A stretch of 64,000 nt of DNA from Seison nebaliae (Eukaryota > Rotifera > Pararotatoria > Seisonacea > Seisonidae): assembly GCA_023231475.1 (NCBI GenBank), contig JALJEE010003284.1, forward strand, positions 1 through 64,000. Direction: 5' to 3'. The notes below the pieces were generated by a model, which was not told where the DNA came from, did no database searches, and was given only the letters and a program-made list of their open reading frames with translations. This document shows positions 36,771 through 49,609 of this stretch, in pieces (position 1 is the stretch's first letter; the number at the start of each line of letters is the position of its first letter). Both the position numbers and the translations under genes were made by a program.

Positions 36771-39088
36771 ATGTCAATTGAACGTTTGAATAGAATGAAT
36801 TATGAAGATCATTTTACAACGGATGAGTTCGACTGTAACTCATTGGGATCGAATAATTTATTTGGTTGTTCGAATGAGCAAATGCTCTTCAATGATTATC
36901 CATCAGACAATTTAATATCATTTCCATTCAATTCTAATGAGATGAATCATATGTCATTCACATCGCCTTATATCTCATCCTCTATATCATGTTCATTGTC
37001 ATCATCATCATCATCATCTTTCTTGTCGAATAGTCAATCGAAAATTGATGATAGTCATATGCAATTATTTAACGTCACTACCACCATCACCTCTTCTCCA
37101 CTCATCACAACGACAAGTTCATTATTCTTCAATTCATCGATTCCACATTTTACAACAACTACCACAACTACCACCACAACAACATCAACAACGGAAGATT
37201 ATAATGAATTTAATAATTCCACTTATTTCCCGACGACATGTGAAATGTTATCGAAATCGCAAGATTTATTTCCATCATCATTTCTTTCTTCATCTACCAT
37301 CACCAATATCATCACTACCACCACCAATACAACGACGACGATTAATTCTTTCCCTTCCACAATTAATAAGAATAGTTTTGAGAAATGTCGTGAAAATTTG
37401 AAGAGAAAATTGAATGAACGTCCATCGATGAATGAATTGATGGAACGAGGTCTTTTTGTCAATGAGACGAAGAAGAATATGAAAATGAATTCATTCAAAG
37501 AGAAAAGTGAATTGATTAATAATAAAATTATCAAACGACCACAACGTGAAAAGTTGATTGAACAACATATCATGGAAGATACTCCATCACTTGTGGCACC
37601 GTCACTTGTGGGATGTCAAAAGAATTTAAAAAGAGCCAAATTAACTTATGAGTTAAAAGAGAAATTATTACATCGTCCTGGTCCATTGGAGTTGGTGGAG
37701 AAGGACATTCTTCACATTGATTCATTACACAAATATTCGGAAGGCAATCAACAATCGAATAATCATATTCCATCATTAACGACCACATCTCTCATTTTCC
37801 ATTCACAACCAGATGAAGATGAAAATCATAATTCATATAAGAAAGCATTAGAATTGGGTGAGATTCGATATAGGAAAACCACCGATTATCAATTGCCATC
37901 AATGAGAGCATTTTATTTACCATCATCATCTTCTTTTCCCAATTCTATTAAATCATCATCTAATTTAGATAATGAGAATGATCAATTGGAATGGAGTCCA
38001 ATGATCAATGAAGATTTATTAACTAATGATCATTCATCACCAAATAATACATTGAAACAAATCCATTCCATTACCAATATCCCAATCATATCTTCTTCAG
38101 TCCATACAATGAACAATTTGAATGACAATCTCTTCCAAAGGAAATCTCATACGAATCTTTTCTTTCCCGAACATTCATCGAACGATAACAAATCTTCATT
38201 TTCATCTTCTTCTTCCATCTTCTCATCATCTTCATCCATCGACTCATTGAATGGAAAAGAGAAAATGAAAAAATCGAAATCGATTACTCAACCACCACCA
38301 ACTCCAATGAAAGATACAATTGTCTTCCATGAATATGATGGAGAGAATGGGAAGAGTGTAGTCAAAGATAAAATTTCTGGTGTGAATCATTCATTATTTC
38401 TTTCGTCCATAAAGAAGTCGAATGAGAAAATTTTTCGACAACAAAAATTACGTAGCAAAGAATTAAAAGCGACACTTTTCCATCTCAAAATACTTCAACA
38501 ACAACAAGGACTTTATTTGAAATTATGTGGAATGAAGAATCGAAAGAGAAGTGGTGCTAGAAGGAATTTGAAGAAATCGATATCATCCACTAATTATTTA
38601 TCATCGACAAATGATTCGATGAAATCCACAAATATTCCACAATCAATTGAGAATTGTGAGAATGTTTTGATGTCATTCGATAATCATACGTCAACAACAA
38701 ATAATACAGGAAATTCAAACAAATTAATATTCTCTCAAAATAATAATTTCCAACAACAATTCCCATATAATTCGGATACAATGATGATTATGACACCCAT
38801 TTCATCACCTTCCAATTCGTTTGATCCAAAAGCTTTAATGAATTATGAACAATCGAACGGAATCTCAACTGATCACAGATCCTCTTCAACATTCATCAGT
38901 CCTAAATCAATTAATTCCAATTCGCAACAAATTCATTTCGCTTCCAATGTCTCCTCAGCCTCATCATCATCGTCTTCCAATGGAACTGCTGTGACATCGA
39001 AAAGGAAATTTCCTAACGATCAACAATCTACTGATTATCTTCGGAATACTCAAAATAATAAAAATAATTATTTCACTTCAAATCCACC

Positions 39089-39134
<46 letters not shown>

Positions 39135-40581
39135 TGTCATCGAAATAATATAAATCAACAATCAAATGATTTTAATTGGAATCTTTCTAATAATCAATTT
39201 TTGAATCAATCTGATAATTTCCTTGTTGACATGAACACAAATGTCAACTTTCCAAAATCGAATAATTCTCAAAATTATACTGAATATATAGATCCGATGA
39301 AGAAGAATAATGAAACTCATCATCAATTCTTCTCATCAAACAATATTTCTCCAATTATTGGACAAATTAATTCCAACCAATTATCAACACAACATAATCA
39401 ATTTAATCATTCGAAAGAGAATCAATTATTAACGAATAATTCAAATCATCAATTTATTCATGGAAATCAGATGAATGAAAATTTAAATAAAGATTTATTG
39501 AGTTCAAATTGTCTATTTGAACAATCATCTATCTCAACTATCAATCATCCACAAGAACAAATTCTATCGAATAATTCTTCATCATTAATTATGAAAAATT
39601 CGACGACTAAAACCCAATCACTTCCCACTTCCACGGCAATAATAAATCAAATTCCACAAACGAATGAGGAAGAAATGACGAATTCGCACAAAATCGTTAC
39701 AACGGAAACATATGAATCATTTTCATTACAACAATTGAAAAGTGAAACGAGAAAATTCTCATTGACAGTTCGTGGGACGAAACGTCAATTGATCGAACGT
39801 TTACTCAATTATCATAATTCGGATAAAAGTAAAATAATGAATAAGACGAATAATTCACGTTCTCATCATTCCTCATCAAAAAAGGAGAAATTGTCAAAAG
39901 AGAATTTGAGTTTTTTTGATCGGAAATCAAAAGAGATGTCAGAATTGGCACAACGTCTTTTTTCCCTTCAAGCTGAATTGAAAAATAAGAGAAATGATTT
40001 AACAGAACAACAACGGAAACAATTAGATACGACAGTTAATCAATCGATTATCGATAAGAATGAATTCATCGAAAAACATTCATCTTATGATAGCGATTTA
40101 CTCGTAACAAATTTAGCTGATGGAACTGTGATGATTGTCGCTTCAAAATCTTTCCCAACATTACCATCTCCATTAAATCTTCATGATTCGTTGATGAATC
40201 AAATAGGGAAGAAATTGAAAGAGCAAAAATTGACGACCAATTCCGCCTGCATTATGACGATTGACGAAGCGAATCGTTTTTTGTAAGTTTCACTTCCACA
40301 TTGTTTGTCTTCTCCCAATTCAATTATCTTCTTTTCTTTCTTTTCCCCTTTTCTTTCGATGTGAAGCGATGACGATAATTTTCCCTTTAACGATTGAATA
40401 ATCCGCGTGAATTTATTTGTTTGATAATTAAAAATTTTTCTTCTTTCATTTTTCATGTTAACCCGTTTTCATCATCACGAAAATTCAATGGTTAAATGAT
40501 TCTCTTCTATTTCCATTTAGTCAACATCGACAATTAGTGGAGGAAGGGACTAATAAACTTCCTAATACAAATTCGCATTAG
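36771..40581 (+). CDS. Mrtf: Myocardin-related transcription factor (MRTF)
   Basis: SRF coactivator regulated by G-actin. After a Ser/Thr-rich 200-residue N-terminus come three RPEL actin-binding motifs: NLKRKLNERPSMNELMERGL (about 208-229), KRPQREKLIEQHIMEDT (about 252-270), and LKEKLLHRPGPLELVEKDIL (about 295-316) preceded by LKRAKL. Then a VFHEYDG motif (family FHEYKG) and the Gln block LKILQQQQGLYLK, poly-Asn stretches, a SAP domain (SLQQLKSETRKFSLTVRGTK, about 983-1020) and a leucine-zipper helix (SELAQRLFSLQAELKNKRND, about 1055-1085). The main exon runs to 40282, where a textbook GTAAGT donor follows; joining to the acceptor at 40520 extends the frame by 20 codons to TAG at 40579-40581 (1190 residues). 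The start is the first ATG after an in-frame stop. Confidence 0.9.
39091..39133 (+). repeat. (AAT)n tract encoding poly-Asn in MRTF
   Basis: An AAT trinucleotide run inside the MRTF exon encodes 14-15 consecutive Asn. A similar shorter ATT run occurs in the CCP5 gene (52436-52470, poly-Asn on the minus strand). Confidence 0.85.
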
Positions 40582-41398
40582 ATCATTGAGAAGATTATTT
40601 AAAACGAACAAAATCTTTTTCCAAATTAAACAACATCATTCCACAATGGAAAAAAGAGAAAAATTCTTAGAATTCAATTATAAATATATTCTCTCATCTG
40701 AGAGATATCGATATCTATCCCATCATCATTAATGGCAATCACTTCATTTCCATTCGTATCATATTTAGAGTAGATTCACTTCTCACAATTCTATATACAA
40801 ATAACAATTATGAGAAGAAACAATTTAAAATTTTTTATATATAAATAAATATAATTTATTGATAAATCGATTTGAATTCAAATTATTTATTATTTCAAAT
40901 CATTTCTCTTAAAATTGCCGTTATAGAACAGATAGAAAATAGATAAATATCATGATAAATTCCTTGTAAATTTCATTATCTTATAATATATTGACCATTC
41001 TTAAAATTCTAATAATCAATAAAAGGATAAATGGAATCATTATCAATTTTAAAAAATATTTCACTTATCTACAACAAATAATTTAGTTATCCGATTTGAA
41101 ATATTTTTATTCTTTTCATTTATAATTTGAAATTGAAATTATTGAAAATAAGAAGAAAAGTTTAATGAAATTTTATTATTATTATAAAAATAAGAAATTC
41201 GATTAATAATTTATTGACTAATCAAACATTAAGAACTTCAGATGAAATTATGATTTTAAGATATTTTACGAATTTCATTTACATTAAGAAAGATAATAAT
41301 AAGGACAATAACAACTAATATTGAAGGGGATGAGAAAGTGAATTAGTTCGTTGAACTAACGGCTCTCAAAACCTTTAATTTTTCTATTTTTTTCCACA
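40582..41398. other. Intergenic, MRTF 3' UTR to TMF1 start
   Basis: AT-rich, without coding frames. The first part is probably MRTF 3' UTR. A GC-poor stretch near 41000-41240 shows only short A/T runs. No repeat or RNA gene is seen. Confidence 0.45.
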
Positions 41399-44300
41399 AT
41401 GAATTGGTTGTCCACTAATAATATTACAAATCTTTCAAATATCTCGAATATTGCAAAGAATGCGTTGAATAAAGCACAGAAAGGAATTGATGCAGTTTTA
41501 GATATAAATGAAGAAGAACAATTGAAAAGATTAAATGATTTAGAACAAACGTTGAAGAAAGAAAATAATTTGAAGAAAAAAGAAGATTTAGTGAAAGAAG
41601 AAGATTTTCCCATTTCTGTTCCTCCAAGTGGATCGAATATAACTCTATTGGAAGAAGATTTAAACAATTCAATATCTTCATCATCATCATCATTAGAAGA
41701 TAATGAAGAGAATGAACGACTCTCTCATATTCAACAATGGATAACGGAGACAGTTGAATATGCTGATCAATTAGAGAAATTAACAGAAACGAATGAAGGA
41801 GATGTTATCTCATCCACATTGAAGACGATTATTGATCAGATTGTAATGAACGATTCTATTGACAGTCAAACATCATCTATCGACACAATTATTGAAATTA
41901 AAATCGATAAAGAAGAGAATGATGAAAAAGAGAATATGTCAAATCAGGAAAGTTTCGTTCAAACGAAATCATCTTCTTTGGAAGAAATTGAAATATTAAG
42001 TTGTCCGTCAACAATCGATGACAATGGACATCAGAAAAACCGACAACAGAATTCGTCCTCCAATAATAGTTCCGACCTTCCAAGTGATATCGTCTTGTTA
42101 AATGATCAAAATGATAAATTGAAACTGTTCCAAATTTCTTTCCTCCAATTATTATTCTTCAATTCAATAGATTAATACATTCGATGGAATCGCAGATAAA
42201 TGAGGAGAAAGGAAAGACAACGGAATTGGAGAAGATTAATATTAATTTAATGAATGTTCCAACAATTATTGTGTGATAATATTTAAAAGAATTCTCTTTT
42301 CTCCTTCAGATAAAAAGAACATTAATCGAAGAAAATGAAATGTGCAAACAGGAACTTTTCCAAAAGTTTTTTTTATTCCAAAAAATTTCTTCCTTTTTTC
42401 TAAAGTTGTTTAGAGAAGAATTACTAAAAAAATTGAATGAAGAGAATAATAATTTGAAAATACTCAACAATGAACTTCGGGCGGAAGGCGAATCTTTCTC
42501 GAAACAATTACACAATCATTCACTTGTCACGAAGAAATTGAGAATAAAAGAGAAGAAACAAGACGAAGATATCAATTCTTTAAAGTATTCTAAATAATTA
42601 AAATTCTGATTATTTCATGTGAATTTCAAATAGAGAACAAATCGAAAAATTACAAAAGTCAAACGAGACATTACAACAGAAATTGAACAATAACGAACAA
42701 TTATTATCAGCTGATCAATGTTTTTTTATTATTCTTTTCCTATAAATATTGGAAAGATTTTTAGTAAAATATAATCGAGCGGATCAAACGATCAATGGAT
42801 TGGAATCAGAATTAGTCGCTGCTAAATTGACAACAAATGAAGCGAATATGAAATATGAGACGATGAAAGAATCGTTGGATAAAGTGAACGAAGAATTAAT
42901 AGACGTTTCCAATTTTTCTTTAATTTAATTCATTAAAAAATTATTTATATTAATTTCTAATTATTAAATTTCGTTTTCCAGTTGAAGAAGAATATGACAT
43001 CATTAGATAAAGAATCAAAGATATCATTCGCAGAGGAACATAATCGGAGAGAAATGGCAGAAAATGAAATGAAGATTATTCGGAATGATTATGAATTCCT
43101 TCAAAACAAAATGAAACAATTACAAATAAGTTTACATGAAAATTCGAAAGAACATCGAAAAAAAGATGAATTGCATATAAAAGAAAATGAGAATTTGTTG
43201 AATCAACTTCGAATGTTGTCGAATGAATTTGAGGAGAGTCGAGAGAAGGAATCCATCGAATCTCGTCCATTCATTCAACAAATGGAAAGTATGAAACGAT
43301 TCTATTCTCGACAATTGGAAACAATTGAAAAAAGTGAAACTCAAATGTCCGAGCGATTAATCGAACTACAAGTAAAAGTTAAATTTCATTAAATATCGGA
43401 TTGAATAAGAAACATCTTTTTCTTTCAGACAATTTCACAAGAAGAAAGAATGAAATCGATGAAAACAAGTGAAACTTTCCTTAAAAAATGTTTGGAAGAG
43501 CGTAATAGAATAGTGGATGATCTGAGGAAAGAGTTGGAGAAAGTTGAAGAAGAATTGAAGAATTTAAATTCGTCTTCTTCTAATCAAATCAAATGTTTGA
43601 AGAAGTTTTATTTTTTTTTCAATATAATATCATCCACATCTTTTCCTCTACTTCATTAAATGATAGAGAAATTGAAAAGATGAAAAAATTATATGAATCG
43701 ACGAAAGAGAATTATGAGAATCTTCGATGTGATAAAGTTTAAATTTCTCTTCTTTTTCATTTATAAGAAGAATGTTTATTGGTTAATTTTGTAATTCAGA
43801 TTCAATTAGATGTATCACATGTATCACTCGAATCAAAATATAATCAATTATTGGAAGATATTCAATTGAAGAAGAATGACATTAAAATACAACGACCATC
43901 TAACGACAAACAAATAGATCATTCAACACTTCCATCAGACAATCTTCCTCATCAATTATATTCGATGGTGCGGCAAACAAACGGTTCATCATTATCTGTC
44001 ATCGAACAGTTGCAAGCGAAAGTTCAAACATTAGAAAATAATCAATCTTATCTCCAAGTTTTCCATCTTTATTATTCTCTTTTTATCATCCGTTCACAGA
44101 ACGAACTAACCAAATCACAAGAAGTTAATATTGTAAAAGAAGAGAAATTGAAAGAACTCTTCCATTCGATCGACGAATATGAATCCAAATTGTTAAAACA
44201 ACAAGAATTGTCCAAAGAGTTTTTCATTTCTTATAAATTCTTTTTTTAATTTTTACTTTTCAGATATCATATGATGCAAATACGCTTCAACGAATTATTG

Positions 44301-44423
44301 AACATGTACGGCGAGATGGAAGAGAAGAATGACGAATTGTCGATGGATCTGGTCGAATATAAAACTATGTATAAAACACAATTAGAAGAATATTTGAAAC
44401 AGAAAGAATCTCGAAATATATAA
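41399..44423 (+). CDS. TMF1: TMF1 (TATA element modulatory factor), golgin, about 11 exons
   Basis: Coiled-coil Golgi tether that binds Rab6. The N-terminus MNWLSTNNI...SNIAKNALNKAQKGIDAVLDI matches human TMF1 MSWFNASQLSSFAKQALSQA...SIDRVLDI. The internal block ELRAEGESFSKQLHNHSLVT with KKLRIKEK matches LMEEGEKLSKQQLHNSNIIKKLRAKDK; GSSLSVIEQLQAKVQTLEN matches GSSIIENLQSQLK; and the C-terminal MQIRFNELLNMYGEMEEKND with VEYKTMYKTQLEEYLK matches the conserved TMF Rab6-binding end. The first exon is 41399-42126, the second 42171-42255; a further nine or so micro-introns follow, nearly all with GTT donors. The stop is TAA at 44421-44423. The middle of the protein is shorter than in vertebrates, with a reduced acidic region after residue 60. 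Confidence 0.9.
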
Positions 44424-44978
44424 ATTTCTTCTCATTTTCATTTCATCCGTCCTAATAATATTATTTGTATCTTCTCATGTCACATCAGGAAACATGATTT
44501 AATTCCAATTATTCATCTGAATTCCACATTTTTCACAAATGAGTTTTCATTTAAAAGTCTTCATTCTCAGAATTCATAAAAACTCTAATTTGTTTATGAG
44601 GTAAAAATGTTAATTTAATAAATATCATTTATTTATCTCAATCCACTTCAGAATAATCAAAGTGGATGTGCCAACTCTCCACAATTAAAATAAGAGAATC
44701 ATTCCAGTGTAATATATTCTTCTATCATATCAGATTTGGTAAAACTATTAAATTATATATATAAATAACATTATTAACTATAAATTTTTAGAAATAATTA
44801 AGAAATCCAATTGTTCAATTTGGATCAACACAACTGATCATGGAAATAAATGTTGATTTTATTTTCAATTACATCAATTTAATTCGATATTAGCACTATT
44901 ATATTTGCGCGGTATTTTTGTTAATAATTTAAATTTTGAATATTGAATAAGTTCTTATTCAGTTTTTAAGAAACGATA
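44424..44978. other. Intergenic, nothing coding
   Basis: AT-rich spacer between TMF1 and the next plus-strand gene, with no frame, repeat or RNA gene recognised. Its 3' part should contain the promoter of the gene starting at 44979. Confidence 0.45.
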
Positions 44979-45828
44979 ATGAGTTTCAAAAATTATGCAG
45001 CGGAAGATCAATTAGATGCAATTATTGAGTTAGAAAGTTCTTCTCAAAAGATTGTTCAAATATAACTATAGATCGACGAGATTACCCAACTCAAATTTTA
45101 AGGAAATAGTTCGACCGTTTGTAGATTATGTGAAAAAAGATAAAACTCATCCGGCGAGAAATGATCCAAAATTTTCCGATTTACTCATTCAATATCAAAA
45201 GCATTCGCAGAGTACTACAGGATTCTACCGATATGTTCTAAAAAATGAATTAGTCAACAATTTTATAAATTTCCATTTGGAGATGATTCAGAATATGATA
45301 GATGAAGGACATGAAGATAAATGTAAAGATCTCGTGGAGAATATTATCAACAAAAACAGAAGTTGGCAACCTCAATTAAGTGAGAGATTTCCACAATTAT
45401 TCCCTCGCACTCCGAACATATGTAGTCACTTAGAAAAATGTGATGGAATTAAAAATATCTTTCAAAATAATACAGTCAATGAGACTCACAATGAACCAAT
45501 TGTAGAGGATGACATCTCAAACAAACTATCAGACGATTTTAAAATGAAAGAAATCTTTACAAAACAATTAGAACCAGTTAAAATTGAAATAGAGAACTTG
45601 AAAGTATCTGTAGAAAAATTATCTCACAATATAAAGAAAATTGAAACGAAAATTGATGAGAAGATGTTGTCTTTGGAACATACGGTGGAGAAATATTTCA
45701 ATAATCAAGTTTTCATTACCGAAAGAGTTCAGAGACAAGAATTGACAAATGTAACTGAAGATGCTAGAAAAAATTCAAAAATTCCTCCGGTAAACCAGAA
45801 AACCGTAAGCCATTCGGGGAAACGGTGA
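44979..45828 (+). CDS. Unrecognised protein of about 275 residues with C-terminal coiled coil
   Basis: ATG 44979 opens MSFKNYAAEDQLDAIIE; the main frame (FKYNYRSTRLPNSNFKEIVR onward) is shifted relative to it and has no ATG near its beginning. A GT...AG segment at 45029-45050 (22 nt) would join the two in phase and give 275 residues. The N-terminal 130 residues form a helical globular part (PFVDYVKKDKTHPARNDPKF, then YVLKNELVNNFINFH). An Asn/Glu linker follows, and residues about 190-235 form a coiled coil (VKIEIENLKVSVEKLSHNIK). No family is recognised. An alternative is an unseen upstream exon or a sequencing indel. Confidence 0.5.
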
Positions 45829-46739
45829 ATGATTATAAACATAAAATGCAATTGGAGCGAAGTTAATTAAAAGAAGTTTCAAAATTGTTTGAACGGATGA
45901 TTGGTACGTATAAGAATTTGGATGATTTGAATTTTGCAATTTGCATAATGCGACAATTTTGGAAAAGAATGTTTTTTGAAGGAAACTGACAGATCAGATC
46001 AAAACTTTTCATATTGAATTCGAAACTGAAAGACCGTACATAGAATGGCAGGAACTAAAGTCTCATAGTTTGAGATAGAAATATTCAAAAACGTTTCATA
46101 TTGAAAGAATGAAATAAAGCTTATGGGAAATTCTAACGAATTTTTCAAATATTTAACAAATTTTAATTTTTCAAAGTTTATATTACTTAATAGAAATGTT
46201 TATTAAATTACAATGAATTTATAATGTAAAATATTATATTTTAGAGTTTAGGTATTATTGATTTTATATCTGACAATACGAAGAATCACTTTAGTGACAA
46301 TCATCTAATTAAACACCATAAATGATAATTGCTTGCTATAAACGATAATATTTTATTAATAAATAAATAAGACGATCATACGTATGTGTAAGAGAAAGAA
46401 AATCGGAATTTCAGTTTTTTCTTCTTGAATCCTCTTGAATTTCATAGTTGATTCTTGGGAGCTCTTATTTTTTACAAATGATATACGCCATTTTAGTACG
46501 ATAAAAATTTTGAAGGGGAATAATTATTATGAAAATAATGACAGCATTTTAAAAATTCGTTGTGAGACAAAATATTTTAGAATTTGAATAGAAATCGGAC
46601 ATTGAAAGGATAATATGAGAATTATATTAAAATTTGAAAATAGAGAAAATTAAATTTATATTCTTAGTGAATTAGTTGAATTGAAGACCTCTGATAACGA
46701 TATGGGTGGCGTAACTCATATCGTTTGCTAGTAAAAAGA
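45829..46739. other. Intergenic, convergent 3' ends, with a hairpin
   Basis: No coding frame. The only structure found is the inverted repeat at 46696-46725, described separately. Both flanking genes end here. Confidence 0.45.
46696..46725. other. Perfect 9-bp inverted repeat (hairpin)
   Basis: AACGATATG at 46696-46704 and CATATCGTT at 46717-46725, separated by a 12-base GC-richer loop (GGTGGCGTAACT). It sits just past the end of the minus-strand gene at 46740, where a 3'-end RNA hairpin is possible. Confidence 0.5.
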
Positions 46740-47713
46740 TTAAACATTACCAATAACACTAATAATACACTTACTTTCTTCATTACCCGCTTTTTGATAA
46801 GTAATTACAGGGAAATTACGATTCCTGCATAATAGCCCCGGAATATCTATACAATTAATAAATACAACAAAAGAATAATTCACAATGTATTTTTTTTCAC
46901 ATGCCAATATTGTGATTAGTCCGTCCAAAAATGGGTTTATTATTGTGAACCTCAATTAGGTAATTATAAATAGAAATAAACATTGTGAGAACTATTATTA
47001 ACCTTTTCAAAAACAAAGAACTATCTCTGATTGCTTCAACAACACTCTGTTTAACTGGATCGTACACTTTAATGTATTTTATCTTCACTGTGGAAAACCA
47101 ATAGAAGGTTCTAGGAGCATCATTTATCTCGAAACTGATTTCAATCATAACTTTAGGCCCGTCGTATATCTGAAATAAAATCTTTAGAGTAAATAATTTC
47201 CGATGAAATCAGTTAATTATTAAAAAAAGGAACTCTATCATATATCTGACTTTCTATAGATTGGTGAAAATAATGTGGTGTTTGTTTTGAAATCGACGAT
47301 AAATCAGGAGGAGGTTGATTTGTATATGAACCCCTGTTATTTATGAACTTTTCCAACCAGCTATTATCACCATTACCATCCACCATAATCGATAGAATTT
47401 GTTCGTTCTTAATACGTGGAATTTTTGAGGAACAAGTTTGATCAATCATATCAGATGGAGCACTTATAACAGATTCACAAGGAGGTTCAGTTGTTTCTTC
47501 ATTCTCCTTCATTCTCCCTTCAATTGATTTTATTGTTAATTTGTCTTCCTTTCCGCTTTTATCCACATCAATATCATAATTGACGTAGTTCATTGAGCTT
47601 CCTTCAATTTTCACTTTTTCAGCAAAACGCATGATATTCGATTTCGGTTGACGACCATCAGTTAGTTGAAGAATTATCATTATTAAAAAACGAAAAAATA
47701 AATTAGACATCAT
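46740..47713 (-). CDS. Putative secreted/membrane protein, multi-exon, unrecognised
   Basis: Exon 1 starts at tandem ATGs (47713) with a signal peptide (MMSNLFFRFLIMIILQLTDG) and runs to about 47233. An acceptor (TTTCAG) near 47172 starts the next exon, IYDGPKVMIEISFEINDAPR, with KIKYIKVYDPVKQSVVEAIR. A third piece (46955-46740) may read FTIINPFLDGLITILACEKK and end NEESKCIISVIGNV; its joining frame is not settled. The second exon has the alternating hydrophobic pattern of a beta-sandwich extracellular domain. No family can be named. The short minus-strand frame at 47716-47943 upstream is in another frame and could be a 5' exon of a second transcript. Confidence 0.45.
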
Positions 47714-48107
47714 TCTTAATCTAAAAAGAAAATTCTAAAACAACTTCTACTACCTAAATAAGAAATAAATGTTTCCTTAAATCTAAACGTCCAAGAATCG
47801 ATAAATCGATAACGAGAAAAATGAAACGGATTAATGCTCCTACTCAATTTACAAACAGATATATTTTGAGTTGCTCCTAATAATAAATCTAATGCAAATT
47901 CAAACACAATTTTCTTCATAATTACAAATATAACTTTAATCATTTTTCAACATTTCGTCGACCTGTTAAAATTCTCTTAATCTAATGAACACCTAAAGTA
48001 ATTCATTTTACCTTTATGCAAAAGTTGGACTACCCAAAATCAAAATGTTCAAACTAACTGAATTAAGATTGTATTAGCATTTAAATATAGTATTCTCATT
48101 GGGGGAA

Positions 48108-48870
48108 GGACAAAAGAACCACGGTGCAAAAGAGCCATAGACAAAAGAGACACGCATACTTCTAAAAATAAGATATTTACTCTATTACAGATAATTCATA
48201 CAGTTTTTCTTTATTTCTTCGAAATATGATAAAAAGTCCATCGTATCAAATGCGTCAATTAAGTTTTTCAAATGAGCAGTAAGTGTTTTCTTCATTTTTG
48301 GATTTTTATTCTTTTCTCCTTCCAAAATCCTTATCTCAATGTATGTTTCAATTTCTTGGATGTTGTCCAAGAATCGGAATATATCTACCCGTTAACCCGA
48401 GGATATTCAATTGAAATAATTATTGAAACTTTCACTAATATTATTAGTAATAGAAGGAGTGCTGTTTTTCCGCATTGCTTCGAAATTGTTCCAAACATGA
48501 ATGGGAAAATGGTTATTTATCAAATTATTCCTAATATCCCGATAACCAATGAATTGTTGATGGAAATAATTAAAAATCGGATCCCAAATTAACGGAGCCT
48601 TGTGATAAAATTTTTTAAACTCGAGTTCAACTTTATCTGTAAATTCCTCTGTAAATTTTGGAAAACCAAAATCCAGACATGATAATCCTGTACAGTCCTA
48701 TACCGCGTTTTACTTATTTTACTTCACTTTGAGAGGAATCCATTCCAATTCATGACCCGACTCGAATCAAAGCATGAACCTGACTTTTTATGTTTCTGCT
48801 GTTCGAAAAAAATCAATGCCTGTGTGGCTCTTTTATCTCGTGGTTCTTTTGTCTCGTAGCTCTTTTGTCC
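48108..48870. mobile_element. Small transposon-like element with inverted ends made of 16-bp tandem repeats
   Basis: The left end (48108-48154) and the reverse complement of the right end (48822-48870) share GGACAAAAGARCYACG and each contain three units of about 16 bp of the form AGACAAAAGAGCCACG. The right-end units are spaced exactly 16 bp apart; the left ones 15-16. The core of about 670 bp includes a plus-strand frame (48272-48592) and a minus-strand frame (48370-48185); neither shows a recognisable transposase. No clear target-site duplication is visible. Such tandemly repeated termini suggest transposase-binding arrays of a DNA transposon or a MITE-type derivative. Only one copy lies in this window. 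Confidence 0.6.
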
Positions 48871-48880
48871 TAGACTTTTC

Positions 48881-49609
48881 TCATTGTCAGGATCTTATTT
48901 CAAAGTATTATATCGAGTTATGTTTATCTTGATTACGTTAATGTAATTTATAAACTTAGGGAAGAAATATTCTGCATTTTCTCAATAATTTCCCCAAAAC
49001 TTCATTTGGAAATACATATTATTATAGTATTAGATGAAAATTGGATCGTTCAAGTCTTGTATTTAAAATAAAGAGAAATTATTTATAAATTCTAATAAAA
49101 TTTCCGCCTACGAACATAAGCCTAAGTTAGTTGTTACTACAGCCAAAATAGACATTTTATTTTACCATGTGTTGATAATTAAATGTGTTAGCACCATAAG
49201 AATCATAGAAAATTACTAGTTTAATTAATAACTCGTAAGTCGACTCAACAAAAACCATTCAATTTGACATTGTAATTCCAAATGTGAAGAAATATTTGGA
49301 AAAATGTTGGACTTATCCATTGTTAATGGCTATTTTATGTCAGATATTCTACCATTAATTCGTCATAGAATAAATTTTTAAAATTTGAAACAAAAGTATC
49401 AGCTTTCTAATTCACAATAAAATTGTCACTAAATGTATGATGATCCTATTAGATCGTTTTAAGGTATTCGTGTATTCACAAAATATTACTCTTCAATACC
49501 TCTTGGAATCGACTTCATTCAAAAGTTGATGATTGAAAGAAATTTTTTCCAAATTCGCGATTTAAGTTTTCGGCCTTTAATTTTTCCTGTGTAAATTGCT
49601 GCACAAATA
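48881..49609. other. Spacer between the element and ABHD18
   Basis: AT-rich with no coding frame or repeat recognised; the last 100 bases before ATG 49610 should contain the ABHD18 promoter and 5' UTR. Confidence 0.4.
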
